NCBI RefSeq assembly: GCF_932526225.1
Contig: NC_064034.1
Coordinates: 21,977,002-22,041,001 of the forward strand
Source of the DNA: Nematostella vectensis
Lineage: Eukaryota; Cnidaria; Anthozoa; Actiniaria; Edwardsiidae
Direction of reading: 5' to 3'
DNA: 64,000 bases
This document shows, one piece after another, positions 46,723-58,105 of this stretch; position 1 is the first letter of the stretch, and every line of letters begins with the position of its first letter. A program made the position numbers and the translations under genes. Under the pieces are notes generated by a model that made no database searches, was not told where the DNA came from, and worked only from the letters and a program-made list of their open reading frames with translations.

Positions 46723-46812
46723 CTTGATCTAAATCAATAGCGACCTGGCCTGCTGATTGAAAAACAAGCACCCTACTACCTGGTGTTTTGCCTGGGTTCC
46801 GGTGGTAGTTTA

Positions 46813-46861
46813 ATAGCGGAGCCAGCGCGGCCGTAGGAGCCCCATAGGTATAGAGAAATGG
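46813..46861 (+). repeat. Dispersed GC-rich repeat, copy 2, upstream of LEPROT
   Basis: AGCGGAGCCAGCGCGG, then CCCATAGGTATAGAGAAATGG, matching 2299-2347. It lies about 90 bp upstream of the LEPROT start codon, in opposite orientation to the gene. Confidence 0.6.
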
Positions 46862-46904
46862 TAGACCGGGGTCCGTATCGCTACCTGACATATAGGGACG
46901 CGTG

Positions 46905-47590
46905 ACGTTCGTCAAAATTACCTATACAGAGGCAAATATCAAGCAACTGAACGCCTGACAAATAGGGACGTTATGAATACGAGTCCGTGGCAAACAAGGG
47001 GGACCAATTTAGTCTTTGCGGTAGGGGAGGGTGGGTGACAAAAATACACATGACCTATACGGACGCTCATAACAACCAACTGAGCGCCTGTCATATAGGG
47101 ACGTTACGAATACGAGTCCGTGGTAGACAAGGGGGACCACACTGATCAATTATTTTTTGTGGTGTGGGGGGGGGGGGGGGGGGGAGGGTTGTTCCAAAAG
47201 CTCACATGACCTATACGGACGCTCATAACAAGCAACTGAGCGCCTGACATATAAGGACGTTGCGAATACGAGTCCGTAGGAAACAAAGGGGGAACACACT
47301 GATCAATTTTTACTTTGTAGGGGGGGGGGGTGGGTTCCAAAAGTTTACATGACCTATACGGACGCTAATAACAAGCAACTGAGCGCCTGACATATAAGGA
47401 CGTTGCGAATACGAGTCCGTGGTAGAAAAGGGGGAACAAACTGATCAATTTATTTTTTTTTTTGTAGGAGGGGAGTGTGGAAAACAAAAGTTAACATGAC
47501 CTATACGGACGCTTATAACAAGCAACTGAGCCTCTCACATAATGGGACGTTTCGAATACGAGTCCATGGGAGACAAGTGGGACCACACTG
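46905..47590 (+). repeat. About 145-bp tandem repeat upstream of LEPROT, 5 copies
   Basis: Each unit has CCTATACGGACGCTCATAAC, AAGCAACTGAGCGCCTGACA, TATAGGGACGTT and GAATACGAGTCCGTGG, followed by a G-run of variable length. Starts are near 46919, 47052, 47210, 47354 and 47500. Confidence 0.92.
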
Positions 47591-47963
47591 GACCCCCTGG
47601 ACCAAGTTGAAATGAAATTACGGGGTAAGAAGCAAAAACGGCAACTCCGGCCCGACATTTGGTTTTCTAGTAATTTATAATACCGGATGAATACGTTCGT
47701 TAAGAGAAACTAAAACTCTCCCCGAGGTTTGGTTTACTAGTACTAAGTAATTATACAATACAAGGAATATCCCCCACATCATCATCGATTAGTAGGGACT
47801 TTAAGAACCGAAAACGCAGCGACGTGGAAAACCCCAGGACCGTCGGAGGCATGGAGCGAGGACCGCGTCTCAAACGCGGGAAACTTGAAGTTTAGATGCA
47901 ACAGGCGACGCGCCCGCTACTTTACTTGTCAACAAAAAGCTGCTTTTCAGGTAGCTTCAAAAA

Positions 47964-49262
47964 ATGTCAAAAAACTCGTTTAAAGCTGTACAAGAATCTT
48001 TGCTCTTCTCCCTGGAAGAACGAATTATAGACAAAGAGGAATTTGCTGTCCTTTTCGAAGAATACACGCCGCAAAACCTGCCTTTTCGCCACTGGGACTA
48101 CGAAGAATTTTGTCTAGAAAATAAAGATCCCGCTGAGTGCAAGGCCGACTTTAGATTTGAAAAGAGAGATATTCCTTTGCTCGTAGATGCTTTACAAATG
48201 CCAGATACGTTTACATGTGCTAACGGCACGGTTTGTGATGCAACAGAAGGGCTGTGTGTCGTGCTGAAGCGGTTTGCTTATCCTTGCAGATTGTCAGACA
48301 TGATTTCCATATTCGGTAGATCAGTGCCAGAGCTCAGCATGATTTGCAATGAAGTGACTGAATGGATCTATGCTCACCACCACCGTATAACAGAGTGGAA
48401 CAACTTTATCCTGTCCCCCAATTCATTGCAAACATATGCTGATGCAATTCACAACAAAGGTGCAGCCTTGGATAATTGCTTTGGCTTGCTGTAGATGGGA
48501 CAGTTCGACCAATAACAAGACCAGGATTGAATCAGAGAGTTGTTTACAACGGACACAAGCGTGTACACGCTCTCAAATACCAGTCTGTTGCATTGCCCAA
48601 TGGGCTCATCGGCCAACTATTTAGACCAGTAGGTGAGATATTTATCCGTATGTTTTATCAGTGAATGGTATATCAAGTTTAGATAAAAACACAGCACAAA
48701 AACCAAGAACCCACCCACTCCCTTTTTACAAAAACTTTGGAGGGGGTGGATACAGGGGTGTTTGATGTCCAATTCTGTTTTTAGAGGGTAAAGGGTGATT
48801 TATGCATTCATAAGTATGCAGTTTACTAATGTTACCTTTCCTTTTTTAGAGGGAAGGATGCATGATGCAAGAATGTTGGCAGTCTCAGGATTGTACGACA
48901 GCTTGGCACAACATGCTTTTTCTCCAGCTGGTCAAGAAATGTGCATCTATGGGGATCCAGCATACCCCCTACACAACCATCTGCAAGCGCCTTTTAGAAT
49001 GGGTGTACTCAATGGGCCAATGCAAGACTTCAACGAATCCATGAGTTCAGTCAGTATTTCAGTTGAATGGCTTTTTGCTGACATTATAAACTATTTCAAA
49101 TTTCTTGACTTCAAGAAAAATCTCAAGATTTGACTCAGACATGTTGGAAAGATGTACATGGTCTGTGCCCTTCTGAGAAATGGCTTAACATGCCTTTACT
49201 CCAACACAACCTCTGAATATTTTGGACTTGATCCTCCTACACTGGTTGACTATTTCAACTAA
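47964..49262 (+). pseudogene. PIF/Harbinger transposase (HARBI1-like), broken
   Basis: Exon 1 is 47964-48632 and exon 2 is 48850-49262, with a GT-AG intron between (donor GTAG/GTGAGA, acceptor TTTTTTAG). The N-terminus reads NLPFRHWDYEEFCLEN and LLVDALQMPDTF, typical of HARBI1-like transposases. The three catalytic acidic residues are visible in VDGTVRPI (about 48490), YGDPAYPL (about 48950) and VEWLFADI (about 49065). Two lesions are seen: a frameshift just before VDGTVRPI, which produces a stop at 48492-48494, and a TGA at 49131-49133 in the conserved C-terminal block, after which coding resumes in the same frame to 49262. Confidence 0.88.
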
Positions 49263-49825
49263 AGAAAATAAACAATCAAATTGAGTTTGTATAATGCAGG
49301 TAGTACAGTGACAAACTATTTAAACAAGTGATGGGTGGGGCAACAAAACAACACAACAAAAATGTGCACATCACTTTTATAATGGTGTATATGTAATTGT
49401 TAACAGTGAAAAATAGAAACATTTGCTGTAAAATATACTATGTTTTATACAAAATGTATTTAAAGATTTATAATCTTGTATGATAATAAAAATTTTAACT
49501 TTTGTTTTTAAATAAAAATAACATTTTTGTGCAAATCAAGCACAAATAGACACTATACTGTACAGTAGTTCCCCGCGCATAAGAACCTGAATTTTTCAAT
49601 TTAGCCTAAATAGTTTTTTTTTATAATTCAAGGAAATTTAAGCTACCAAGGTTTCTCAAAATAGGTTCTTGTATCTTGATATTTGACTCAGATGAATAAA
49701 TTAAATTTGCAAAAAATATGTCTAAATATCACCTCATACAATACAGTGCATTTATTGTAAAACAGGTAACTATGCTCTTGTAAAATTAGAAAGTAAACAG
49801 TTTCTTCATGTCATATATCAAATAC
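49263..49825. other. Between the two Harbinger genes
   Basis: AT-rich, with poly-adenylation-like AATAAA words for the + strand gene (about 49267 and 49512). No coding signal. Confidence 0.4.
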
Positions 49826-49828
49826 TTA

Positions 49829-50956
49829 TTTGTTCAACATTTTCCCCATCACTCCTATGAACTGTTGCATCATGAGCATTTGTTGCTGCTGGAGTTGTTG
49901 CTGCTGGAGTTGTTGCTGCTGGAGTTGTTGCTGCTGGGGTTGTTGTTGTTGTTGTTGTTGCTGTACCATAGCTTGCATCATTTCTGTATTCTTTTGCTGC
50001 AATTGTAGTTGTTGTTGTTGCATTTCCTTTTTCATGTTGAGCTCCTTTTCTCTAAGTTCACTGTTTTTGTCAGCTCTCTCTTTCAAAAACTCAATTGCAT
50101 CTCCTCCCTTCCTTCTTTGTCGCTTAGGTTTTACATCCACATCACCCTCTCTGAAATCTCTCTTCTTTGTCTGTGACAGTCGACCAGTACATGATCACAT
50201 TGCTGTGTAAAAAAAATTGTTATTGCAACATGCACACCATTATATCCCTGATAGAATGTTTTTAAACATTATCATTTTATTCAATATTTAAAAACAAAAA
50301 ATATTCAAAAAATATTTAAAAACATTATCATTTTATTCAATATTTAAAAATATTGAATAAAAAGCCCTACAGCGAACTTGTGTGACTTTCCAAACACAAT
50401 CAAATATGACTGAGAAAAATGAAAACAAAGTTTGCAAGACAATAAAGATAGATCTAAATACATATTTAAGCTTTCAATTAATGTGGGCCATGATGATAAA
50501 ATTTAGATAATTAAATAAAAGCAAAATAAAGTGTAAACTTTTTTGTCCAATCTATCAGTGTTGCACATGAGTGTTGACAACATGCTTGAACCTTTTTTTA
50601 CAGATTATTGACAAATTGAATCAAGGTAAAACAACAAAATCAGAACCCAAAACTTCAGTACATTCACGTATAAATAGAAGTTATTTTCCGATAAAATTAG
50701 TCTGGTAGACCCGATAAAAAATTTACTTTACTTAAGTTAATTAAACTTTAAAATATCTTACTTATAAAAAAGGATGGCTTTTCAAATGGGTATTTTACGC
50801 TCCGTTATGTAATAAGCTAAACAGTATAGCCTACGTTAATTAGAAATCCACGAGAAGTTATGACAGAAGAACATAGAAAATACACTATAGATTCAAAGAT
50901 AATGAGATGACATACTTTAAAGGTTTGTCCTTTGCATCTCGCACGTTTGATGCCAT
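49829..50956 (-). pseudogene. Harbinger partner protein, SANT/Myb domain apparently missing
   Basis: A short first exon (50956-50916) starts MASNVRDAKDKPLK with donor TTAAA/GTATGT. The last exon (about 50174-49829) encodes KPKRQRRKGGDAIEFLKE, then a coiled, glutamine-rich tail with LQQQQ repeats, ending MGKMLNK. This matches the C-terminal part of the Myb/SANT-like proteins that accompany Harbinger transposases. I find no SANT exons in 50180-50915, so the DNA-binding part seems deleted. Confidence 0.55.
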
Positions 50957-51272
50957 GGTTGAACACACCTGCTAAGAAAAAAAACGTTCATTTTTAATCA
51001 AAAATCGATTCCCTTGACTTCTGTAAAACCTCTACCTCTAGAAAAAGCAATAAACTTCACATACATAATGAAAAAATATTTGGAATACGCTTCCTTTCTA
51101 TTAAAAGTATCGCTGAATACTCACGTTTTCTACAGCACTTCAAAACTCGATTCGTCGCGTTCCCGCCAAGAAGAGAGAACTTCATGCGCATGCGCTGTTG
51201 GGCAAAATGTGAAAAAAACACTTCCGGTCGCGTCCTAGACCCGCCGCGTTCTCGGTTCTTAAAGTCCCTAGT

Positions 51273-52440
51273 ATCGAAGGCCACGAAAACTTGAAAAGCG
51301 CCACTTCACTTTTTCCCCTGACTTCTTCTTTTTCTAATTAAGTTTGATGAAAGAGAAATTCACCATCATCATGAAACATCGGATCCTCTGTCCCAGAATT
51401 TATGATTTTCAGTCACACATAGACAAGCGTCCGTTTTGCATGCACTGCAATGTCTTGCTTGATTTTTGTTTGAAAGAAATGCGCTCTCCTACCAGTACCA
51501 GCATTTACTTTGTATTTCTTCAGTCTTTTTTCACCCACGATTCTCTTTTAGCTTTCGTTGGCATTTTAAAAGCGGTGTTGTGCTTTATATTGCTATATTT
51601 GCAGCGAAGTTTCGCCATTAGCAAGTGTTCACGCAAGTCGTTTGCAGTGTCTTAGGAGTTGGCAACCTCGTCCCCAGGGTCTTCTGGGTAATTTTCAATA
51701 TGGCGTCTAGCTGACAAAGACCCTGGCGGAAGCTGGCCCTTCCACAGGTAGACCGACACTAGAGTATTTACCGAATCTAATATGGCCTATAGATTGGTGA
51801 AATAGGGCATGGAATCTGACAAAAAAAAAAATGGCTATTAATGACACTCCCATTGCCAAATTTGAGCGTATGAAGACAACTTACATATCTCCCGACTGAA
51901 TTATTCTCGCAAACTTCCCTGGCAACTTCGAGAAACAGCAGCAGTGGGGTCATGAACTCTCTTATCGCAGCGATATGCATTGCGTCGGACGCCAAGAAAT
52001 CAGGCGAAGGCAGATAATAATAAGGTTTTTACTTGCAAAGAAAGATGCACACTCTAAGTAAATAAATGGTGGAAAGATATTCTGAAGGGTGAGATAATTT
52101 AGATTGTGCACTCAACAACAGTTTTTGTTTATGAGATATGTTGTTATTTCTATAATCATATTCTTTTCTACTATTACTATAGATCCTTTTTGTTTCTGTT
52201 CTTGATAATTACAGTAAAAAATAGTGCAACTTTCTTTTAGAATAAAATGTTTTTACGTGACCTGTAATTTTCCTTGGTTTTATTTAACAGTGTCACACCC
52301 ACTATCCATTTAATTCGCTCAAGCAGGTGTGATGCTCAATGGTTTCTAAAATTTACCCATAAATAGTCCAGTCAATCTATAAAATTTTTATGGCCCAGGT
52401 GGAACTAATTGCAATAGAATTTTTCTCAGCGTATTTTGAA
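51273..52440. other. No gene; contains a short MITE-like hairpin
   Basis: At about 51665-51735 the words CCCAGGGTCTTCTGG and AAAGACCCTGG are in inverted orientation around a short interior, resembling a small MITE. Otherwise only short frames. Confidence 0.35.
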
Positions 52441-52924
52441 CAAGTGATACAACCTAGTTAACATACTAAAAGTCCACAAAAATCCCTTTGGTGGAACCTC
52501 CTGAAATATGGGATTTTTGCATTTCGGAGCAAAACCATAGGGTATCCGCGTCGCTAAAAGGGGAAAAATTAAATATTTGTCTCAATCAATACATTTAAAA
52601 GGCCATTGGTCAAAGTTGATTAAAGACACAGTTTGGATATCTAAACAAAGCAAATTGCCCCTGTTTTATATCTTTTCCCAATATTTCTGTATTAAAAAAA
52701 GAAACAGGGTATCCGCCGTCTAAAACCCTACAAAAATTGGAAATACAAGTCTGAATCAGAAAGTTTAAAAAGTCATTGACCAAAAATGATTAAAGACATA
52801 ATTTGAGTATCGAAATTCGAAATAAAGCAAGTTGTGCATGTTTCATTTCTATTTCAAATATCTTCTCCATAAATGAACATTTTGGCCGGTCGTTTCGGAG
52901 TTACACTTCATAAGAAAAAGGTTA

Positions 52925-53640
52925 CTAGCCCTTCCCCTCTTGGTCGTAGATCAACGGTAGTAGATCGAGTTTTAGAAGTCGCCCTTTATAGCTGTTCCCG
53001 ATCTTGGATTTTAGAATCCAGCGGGTGGCTCGCCTTTCAACTTTTTCCAGGAGGACTTTTACGCTGCCGGGGGAATAGACAGTAGCGAAACATAGCTGCG
53101 ACTTGACAAGGTCGCCTGACCCTGTAATTAGGACAACTGTCCTCTTGAGCAGACCGAGCATTCCGTTGGCCTTGGACACAACAGATAGAATATGGGTGTC
53201 TCATGTGAGATTGCTAGATATTGTGATATTTTTCACTGTTAATGCGCTGAAGACTTGTGGCGCCAAGCTTATAGTCCACCATTGTGGGCGATTTCTTTCG
53301 TGACACTGCCAAGACTTTACACTTGGTAGCGTCGAAGTTGATATCTGTCTCGTCGCTTCACTTGTTTAGACTTCTCTTCGATGAAGGACTGTAAAAAGCT
53401 CTTCAGGATGACCTGAAGAGCTTTTTACAGTCCTTCATCGAAGAGATTCTTCGGTATAGCTTTGTGTCGTCTGCATATATAGCGATTTTAGTGCCTTTGT
53501 CTGTGGCGTCTGGTAGATCGATGATGTAGGTCCTAAATAGAAGGAGCCTACTAGGCTTCCTTGAGAGACCCCGGAAGTCATTGTGAGGTGACGAGAGGCC
53601 ACGCCTTCTATAGCAACCCTAGCTACTTAGTTGCTGTCAC
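52925..53640 (-). pseudogene. LINE reverse transcriptase remnant with YADD box
   Basis: On the minus strand the pieces, in order from 53640, read MTSGVSQGSLVGS (RT palm), IYADDTKLYRRISS (catalytic YADD box, about 53490), and from 53179 SKANGMLGLLKRTV, VLLEKVERRATRWIL and YKGRLLKLDLLPL (thumb). This is the 3' half of a CR1-like LINE ORF2. Frameshifts and a palindromic duplication at 53373-53446 break it. Confidence 0.8.
53373..53446. repeat. Perfect 35-bp palindrome, 4-nt loop
   Basis: Left arm 53373-53407 starts TCTCTTCGATGAAGGACTGT; right arm 53412-53446 is its exact complement; the loop is ATGA. It lies directly after the LINE YADD box and duplicates LINE coding sequence in inverted form. 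Confidence 0.95.
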
Positions 53641-54278
53641 ATGTAAGTTTGTTTTCTATACAAATTTCAGTCACTGACGCTGAGAATGCACAAATATGTG
53701 CAGAAAATATTTGAAATAGAAATGAAACATGGACAAGTTGCATTATGTCGATACTAAAATTGTGTTTTTGATCATTTTTGACCAATGACATTTGAAATTT
53801 TCTGATTTGACTTGTATTTACAAATTTAATAAGTGTTCTCGACACGGGTACCCTGTGGTTTTGGAAGTAGAAATTTTGGAAAAAGATATAAAACAGGGGC
53901 AATTTGCTTTTGTTTTGATATCCAAACTGGGTTTTTAATCCCTGTGGTTTTGCTCTAATTTTCTGATTTGACTTGTATTTACAAATTTATTTAGTGTTCT
54001 CGACACGGGTACCCTGTGGTTTTTGGAAGTAGAAATTTTGGAAAAAGATATAAAACAGGGGCAATTTGCTTTTGTTTCGATATCCAAACTGGGTTTTAAA
54101 TCCCTGTGGTTTTGCTCAAATGTCATTGGTCAAAAATGATCAAAAACAATTTTAGTATTTTAGTCAATATTTGTTCCTACACCTTAGCTTTTACGAGGAC
54201 GGCGCACACTGCGCTCGCAGAATCTTCTTTTTGCGCGCGGATGGATATAATCTAAACGGCCGTCGTTCTTTCCTCCGT

Positions 54279-54350
54279 AGCCTAAGTTAACTGACCCCGC
54301 TCAAAATCTAAGTTCGTTTAGATTTTGAGCGGGGTCTGTTAACTCAGGCT
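54279..54350. repeat. 33-bp inverted repeat, 6-nt loop, two mismatches
   Basis: Left arm 54279-54311 (AGCCTAAGTTAACTGACCCC...) pairs with 54318-54350 (...GTCTGTTAACTCAGGCT). It has no apparent link with an element. Confidence 0.92.
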
Positions 54351-55019
54351 TCTCTCTGCCGTTGTAAATATCAAGGTCCCAATTGCTTCATATGTTTATT
54401 CCTTCTTATTATTTTAAATGCCAAATTTTGTTCAAATGTAAGTAAACCAGTAAGACCAGAAGAATACAAAAAAGCAAAACCACGCCAAAGTGGCAGCACT
54501 TCGAGTGAATTTTTAACACATTTGGCATTTCGATTACAGGCGATATTTATAACGCGTGACATAAAAAGTGAAATGTTACTATTACCTAATCGCGATAGCT
54601 ACGCGCGCGACAGAAACTGATATCTCGCTAGTTTAAGTCGGTAGCGCAACAGTAGATGTCTACACAAGACAAAAATTGAAATTGCATGGACGCCAACGCC
54701 GTTTCAGGATCTGAAGTTAAGGTGTTTCCTCTTTAAAAAAAACTTTAGTAAAGTTCAATTAAAATCGCAATATCAATGCCCTTATTTCTCCTATCTGAAT
54801 AACAAGACCTTTAAAAAGTTCTTTCAGTTGCAGGATGAGGGCGTGTTTGACTTGTAGAAAAGAACGAAGGGCAATATGCAGTCGAAAGAGGCAGAGCTCC
54901 TGAAATTGTGTTTTGTAAGTATACATCTATATACTATGCATTTTTAAAGGTAACCTTCAATAACTATTTTTTTTATATAATGAAATTAAATTTAATGTGT
55001 CTGAATGAAATTTAGACGA
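54351..55019. other. No recognised feature upstream of the DIRS element
   Basis: Short frames only. The 5' inverted terminal repeat of the DIRS element may begin here but cannot be defined without its partner. Confidence 0.35.
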
Positions 55020-55155
55020 AGGTAAACCGAGTCACGGTCGCGCGCCCTGGGGCCGAGCCTTTCTTGCACTGGCAGCGTTTCGAGTGAAGCTAATCTATGC
55101 TCCACGCTTTTCAGTCTAAAAGATCATAGTTTTCACACACAAAAAAGAGCTAATT

Positions 55156-55858
55156 ATGAATCCTACCGGAACAACAACACCTAGTCTGGCCCCTGAAGTG
55201 ATTGCAGCGATTCAGATGGCCGTGCGGCAGGCATTTTAGGCACAACTTAGCGCTAACCAACCATGTAACAACGAAACTCCTGTCTCTAGCACAGGTACAA
55301 CAGTGGTTGCGGCGGCCGGGACGACGTCAAATTTCTTCCCACTGCCTCAGGCACCTCTGTTGTACCGCCGCCAGTTGGCCGGTTTTCCCCAACATCGCAC
55401 CGGTTTGCTCTGGTTTATCGTTGGCCGGGTCTACTCCATTGATGACTCCACTCGTGTCAACTTTGTCCACCCCAGTGACAACTAGTCCCTTATCAGAAGT
55501 CCCAATTTAACACAAGCCGTTTGTGGTGGGCCCAGGGTATTCCCCGATCCCCTCGAAGGTGGTTCTTCAGATTGTGTCGAATAAGTTTGCCGACCTCGCC
55601 GAGTTATAACCTGCAAATCTCTTGCCAATGTCCGAGCCTGAACCTCACCTGTTAAATGACGGGCATTTGTTGTTGTCGGCTCCCCGCTTCAAGAAACCGA
55701 AAAGGCGGCTGGAGGACGTCGTGTCGTGGTGCGAAGCCTTCACTATTTATTCGACGGTACTAGTGTCCTATTTTCCTAATCGGTGGCAAGGTCTCACAAA
55801 GTATAAACTCTCCATTCTGAGTACCTTTCGTCAATTAACCCATAGGTCAAATAAGTGA
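55156..55858 (+). pseudogene. DIRS gag-like ORF1, broken
   Basis: It starts MNPTGTTTPSLAPEVIAAIQ at 55156 and soon meets a stop near 55237. Later pieces in two frames read KPFVVGPGYSPIPSKVV, then LPMSEPEPHLLNDGHLLLSA and LEDVVSWCEAFTIYSTVLV, which resemble the gag-like protein of cnidarian DIRS elements. The frame ends at 55856-55858 where the expected downstream part is replaced by unrelated-looking sequence. Confidence 0.65.
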
Positions 55859-56189
55859 CACTTGTTATGCTCACTAGGCTCATTATTGCGTAGTCAATTA
55901 GTATGAGCATCTATTGTGTGTTATATTAGGCTCGACACTTGTCAAGAGCAGTCTAGCTCTATTAACCACGAGTCCTTTGGTACCGTTACATATGTGTTAT
56001 ATTAGCTTGCCGTCTCCCGGCAGACTTAGCGCAGAGTTCTTGCGGGCACGAGATAGTTATTTCCCACCTGCCTTTCCCTTCGAGGCCAAGTCTAGGTTTC
56101 GGACTCCGCTTATGGACTAGGATAGCGCGCCTCTACTCCGAGTGCGTAGCTTGTTGTTGCACCCGGTAAGGGGGGCGGAGTATGTTGAG

Positions 56190-56324
56190 GTTATTCCCTT
56201 CCCCGGACTCTTCGCGCAGGTTGCTGCACCGGTGGGAATGGGAAGGCTCGCCCGCTTTCCAGGATGCTTCCCGTGGGAAGCATGCGCACGTAGGTTGGTT
56301 GGACAAGAACAACAACAACAACAA

Positions 56325-56356
<32 letters not shown>

Positions 56357-56369
56357 ACAGCAGCAGCAG

Positions 56370-56442
<73 letters not shown>

Positions 56443-57540
56443 AATAATGAAGAGATAGATATATGCTTCCAGGGAGTTTCATGCAGTGTGGTTTCGGCGC
56501 TGAACAGGTTTGCCGTCCTCCAAGGCGGGACATTGCCGCGCACGCACGCACGCTGTTACTGCGCCCGCAGGATGTTAAGCCTTTTTCAAGCGGGGTGCTT
56601 CGCGCAGGGTTGTGACTCCGCATGTGGGATGGCGAGGTTAGCCCTTCTCCCAGGATTCATCGCGCAGGGGTTGTCACTGCGCACGCGACTTTTTCCGGTC
56701 AACTTTTCGCCCAGGATGCGTCGCGCAGGGTCATTACTGCGCATACAGTGTGGTAAGGTTCGCCCTCCTCCCAGGATGCTTCGCGCAGGGTTGTTACTGC
56801 GCATGCGACTTGGTCCGGTCTTCTACTTGGACGCTTCGCGCAGGGTTGTTACTGCTCACGGTACTTGCTTCGGTCCAGTCTTCGCCCAGGATACTACTCG
56901 CAGGGTTGTTGCTGCGCGTGTGAGATGGTAAGGTTCGCCCTTCTCCCAGGATGATTCGCGCATGGTTGTTTCTGCGCATTTGAACTGGTCCGGTCCAGTC
57001 TTCGCCCGGGATACTACGCGCAGGGTTGTTACTGCGCATGCGGGATGGTAAGGTTCGCCCTTCTCCCAGGATGCTTCGCGTAGGGGCTTTCTGCGCATTT
57101 GACCTGGTTCGGTCCAGTCTTCGCCCGGGATGCTACGCGCAGGGTTATTACCGCGCACGGTACTTGTTCGGTTCAGTCTTCGCCCAGAATACTACTCGCA
57201 GGGTTGTTGCTGCGCGTGTGGGATTATGAGGTTCGCCCTTCTCCCAGGATGATTCGCGCAGGGTTGTTTCTGCGCATTTGAACTGGTTCGGTCCAGTCTT
57301 CGCCCGGGATACTACGCGCAGGGTTGTTACTGCGCATGCGGGATGGTAAGGTTCGCCCTTCTCCCAGGATGCTTCGCGCCGGGTTGTTTCGGTACTTACG
57401 CGATGAAAGGCCGCTCATGCGGGTTGTTTCGCGCAGGGTGTTGCTGCGTACGTGAGACAATTTGTCATCCTTCTCCCAGGATGCTTCGCGCTGGGTGTTA
57501 CTTTGCATCGGGATAGCAAGGTTCGCGTTTATCACAGGTC
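56190..57540 (+). repeat. GC-rich minisatellite of alternating ~60-bp monomers within the DIRS element
   Basis: All monomers share GCGCAGGGTTGTTACTGCGC. Two classes alternate over much of the array: A has GATGGTAAGGTTCGCCCTTC and TCCCAGGATG; B has ACTGGTTCGGTCCAGTCTTC and GCCCGGGATAC. The repeat unit is therefore about 120 bp. The copies nearest the left end are separated from the rest by a CAA/CAG tract. Confidence 0.88.
56305..56448 (+). repeat. CAA/CAG microsatellite inside the GC-rich array
   Basis: About 48 triplets, CAA and CAG in mixed blocks, ending in AATAATAATG. The poly-Q, poly-S, poly-N and poly-C frames read from it are artefacts. Confidence 0.95.
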
Positions 57541-57847
57541 GCTTATTCGGACAGGGTGTTCAAGAAGAGTGATTACAGCGTGGCACATGCGGGTTGGTAC
57601 GACGAGATCTGCTCCGAGGGGGGTTCGATTTACGCCCCGGGTTTTGCTAAGGTTCACCACCATTCATCGAGCGATTCGACACCGCTCGCGGGAGTCCACA
57701 CTTCACCCAGGTTTACCAACTCCTAGGGTACTTCTATCTTCAAGGATCCTCTGAGCTCGCGGCAGGGGTCAGCTTGCCCCCTCCCCTCCTCTGTTTTCAG
57801 CCTGCTTGCTCTAGTGGCTTCGGTAGTTGATGAGTGACTTTTTATTG

Positions 57848-58105
57848 CAGCATTGCTTGCATCAGTCCCACCGGTGACACCTCTAAAGCCCGACAGGTTC
57901 GCTGCACAGTTGATTAAACACCCCGATCAACACCTGGATGGTATACGCCATGGGTTAAGAGTAGGATTTGACGGGTCTTCGGCCTTCGGTGGTTGACCAT
58001 TATCTGGCGAATGAGGTATCGCTAGGTAGAGTGGCTGGGCCGTTTGCATACCCTCCATTCCCAAACCTACACATCAGCAAATTTGGGGTGATCCCTAAGA
58101 ACGGG
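57848..58105 (+). pseudogene. DIRS reverse transcriptase, N-terminal part before the Polinton insertion
   Basis: One frame reads PLKPDRFAAQLIKHPDQHL and GIRHGLRVGFDGSS before a stop near 57994. A second frame resumes with DHYLANEVSLGRVAGPF and FPNLHISKFGVIPKNG up to the insertion at 58105. The frame change means this copy was damaged independently of the insertion. Confidence 0.78.

Larger units (their letters stand above)
47794..51269. mobile_element. PIF/Harbinger transposon, 3.5 kb, with TIRs and AGT target duplication
   Basis: The left end AGGGACTTTAAGAACCGAAA and the complement of the right end AGGGACTTTAAGAACCGAGA both continue ACGC(A/G)GCG, so the TIR is about 27 bp. AGT flanks both ends (47791-47793 and 51270-51272), the 3-bp duplication expected for this superfamily. 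It carries a + strand transposase and a convergent minus-strand partner gene, the usual two-gene layout. Both are damaged. Confidence 0.85.
52470..54165. repeat. Inverted blocks of a 160-170-bp repeat flanking a LINE fragment
   Basis: At 53757-54165 two tandem units (period about 162 bp) carry TTTTCTGATTTGACTTGTAT, GACACGGGTACCCTGTGG and GATATAAAACAGGGGCAATT. At about 52490-52870 the complement of the same unit appears twice (for example AATTGCCCCTGTTTTATATC). The LINE remnant at 52925-53640 lies between the opposed arms. Confidence 0.75.

Noticed and set aside
49808-50210. Plus-strand leucine- or cysteine-rich ORFs
   Set aside because: Complement of the CAG/CAA-rich tail of the Harbinger partner gene.
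56142-56931. Poly-Q, poly-N and poly-C/poly-L proteins
   Set aside because: All come from one CAA/CAG tract and GC-rich minisatellite read in different frames.
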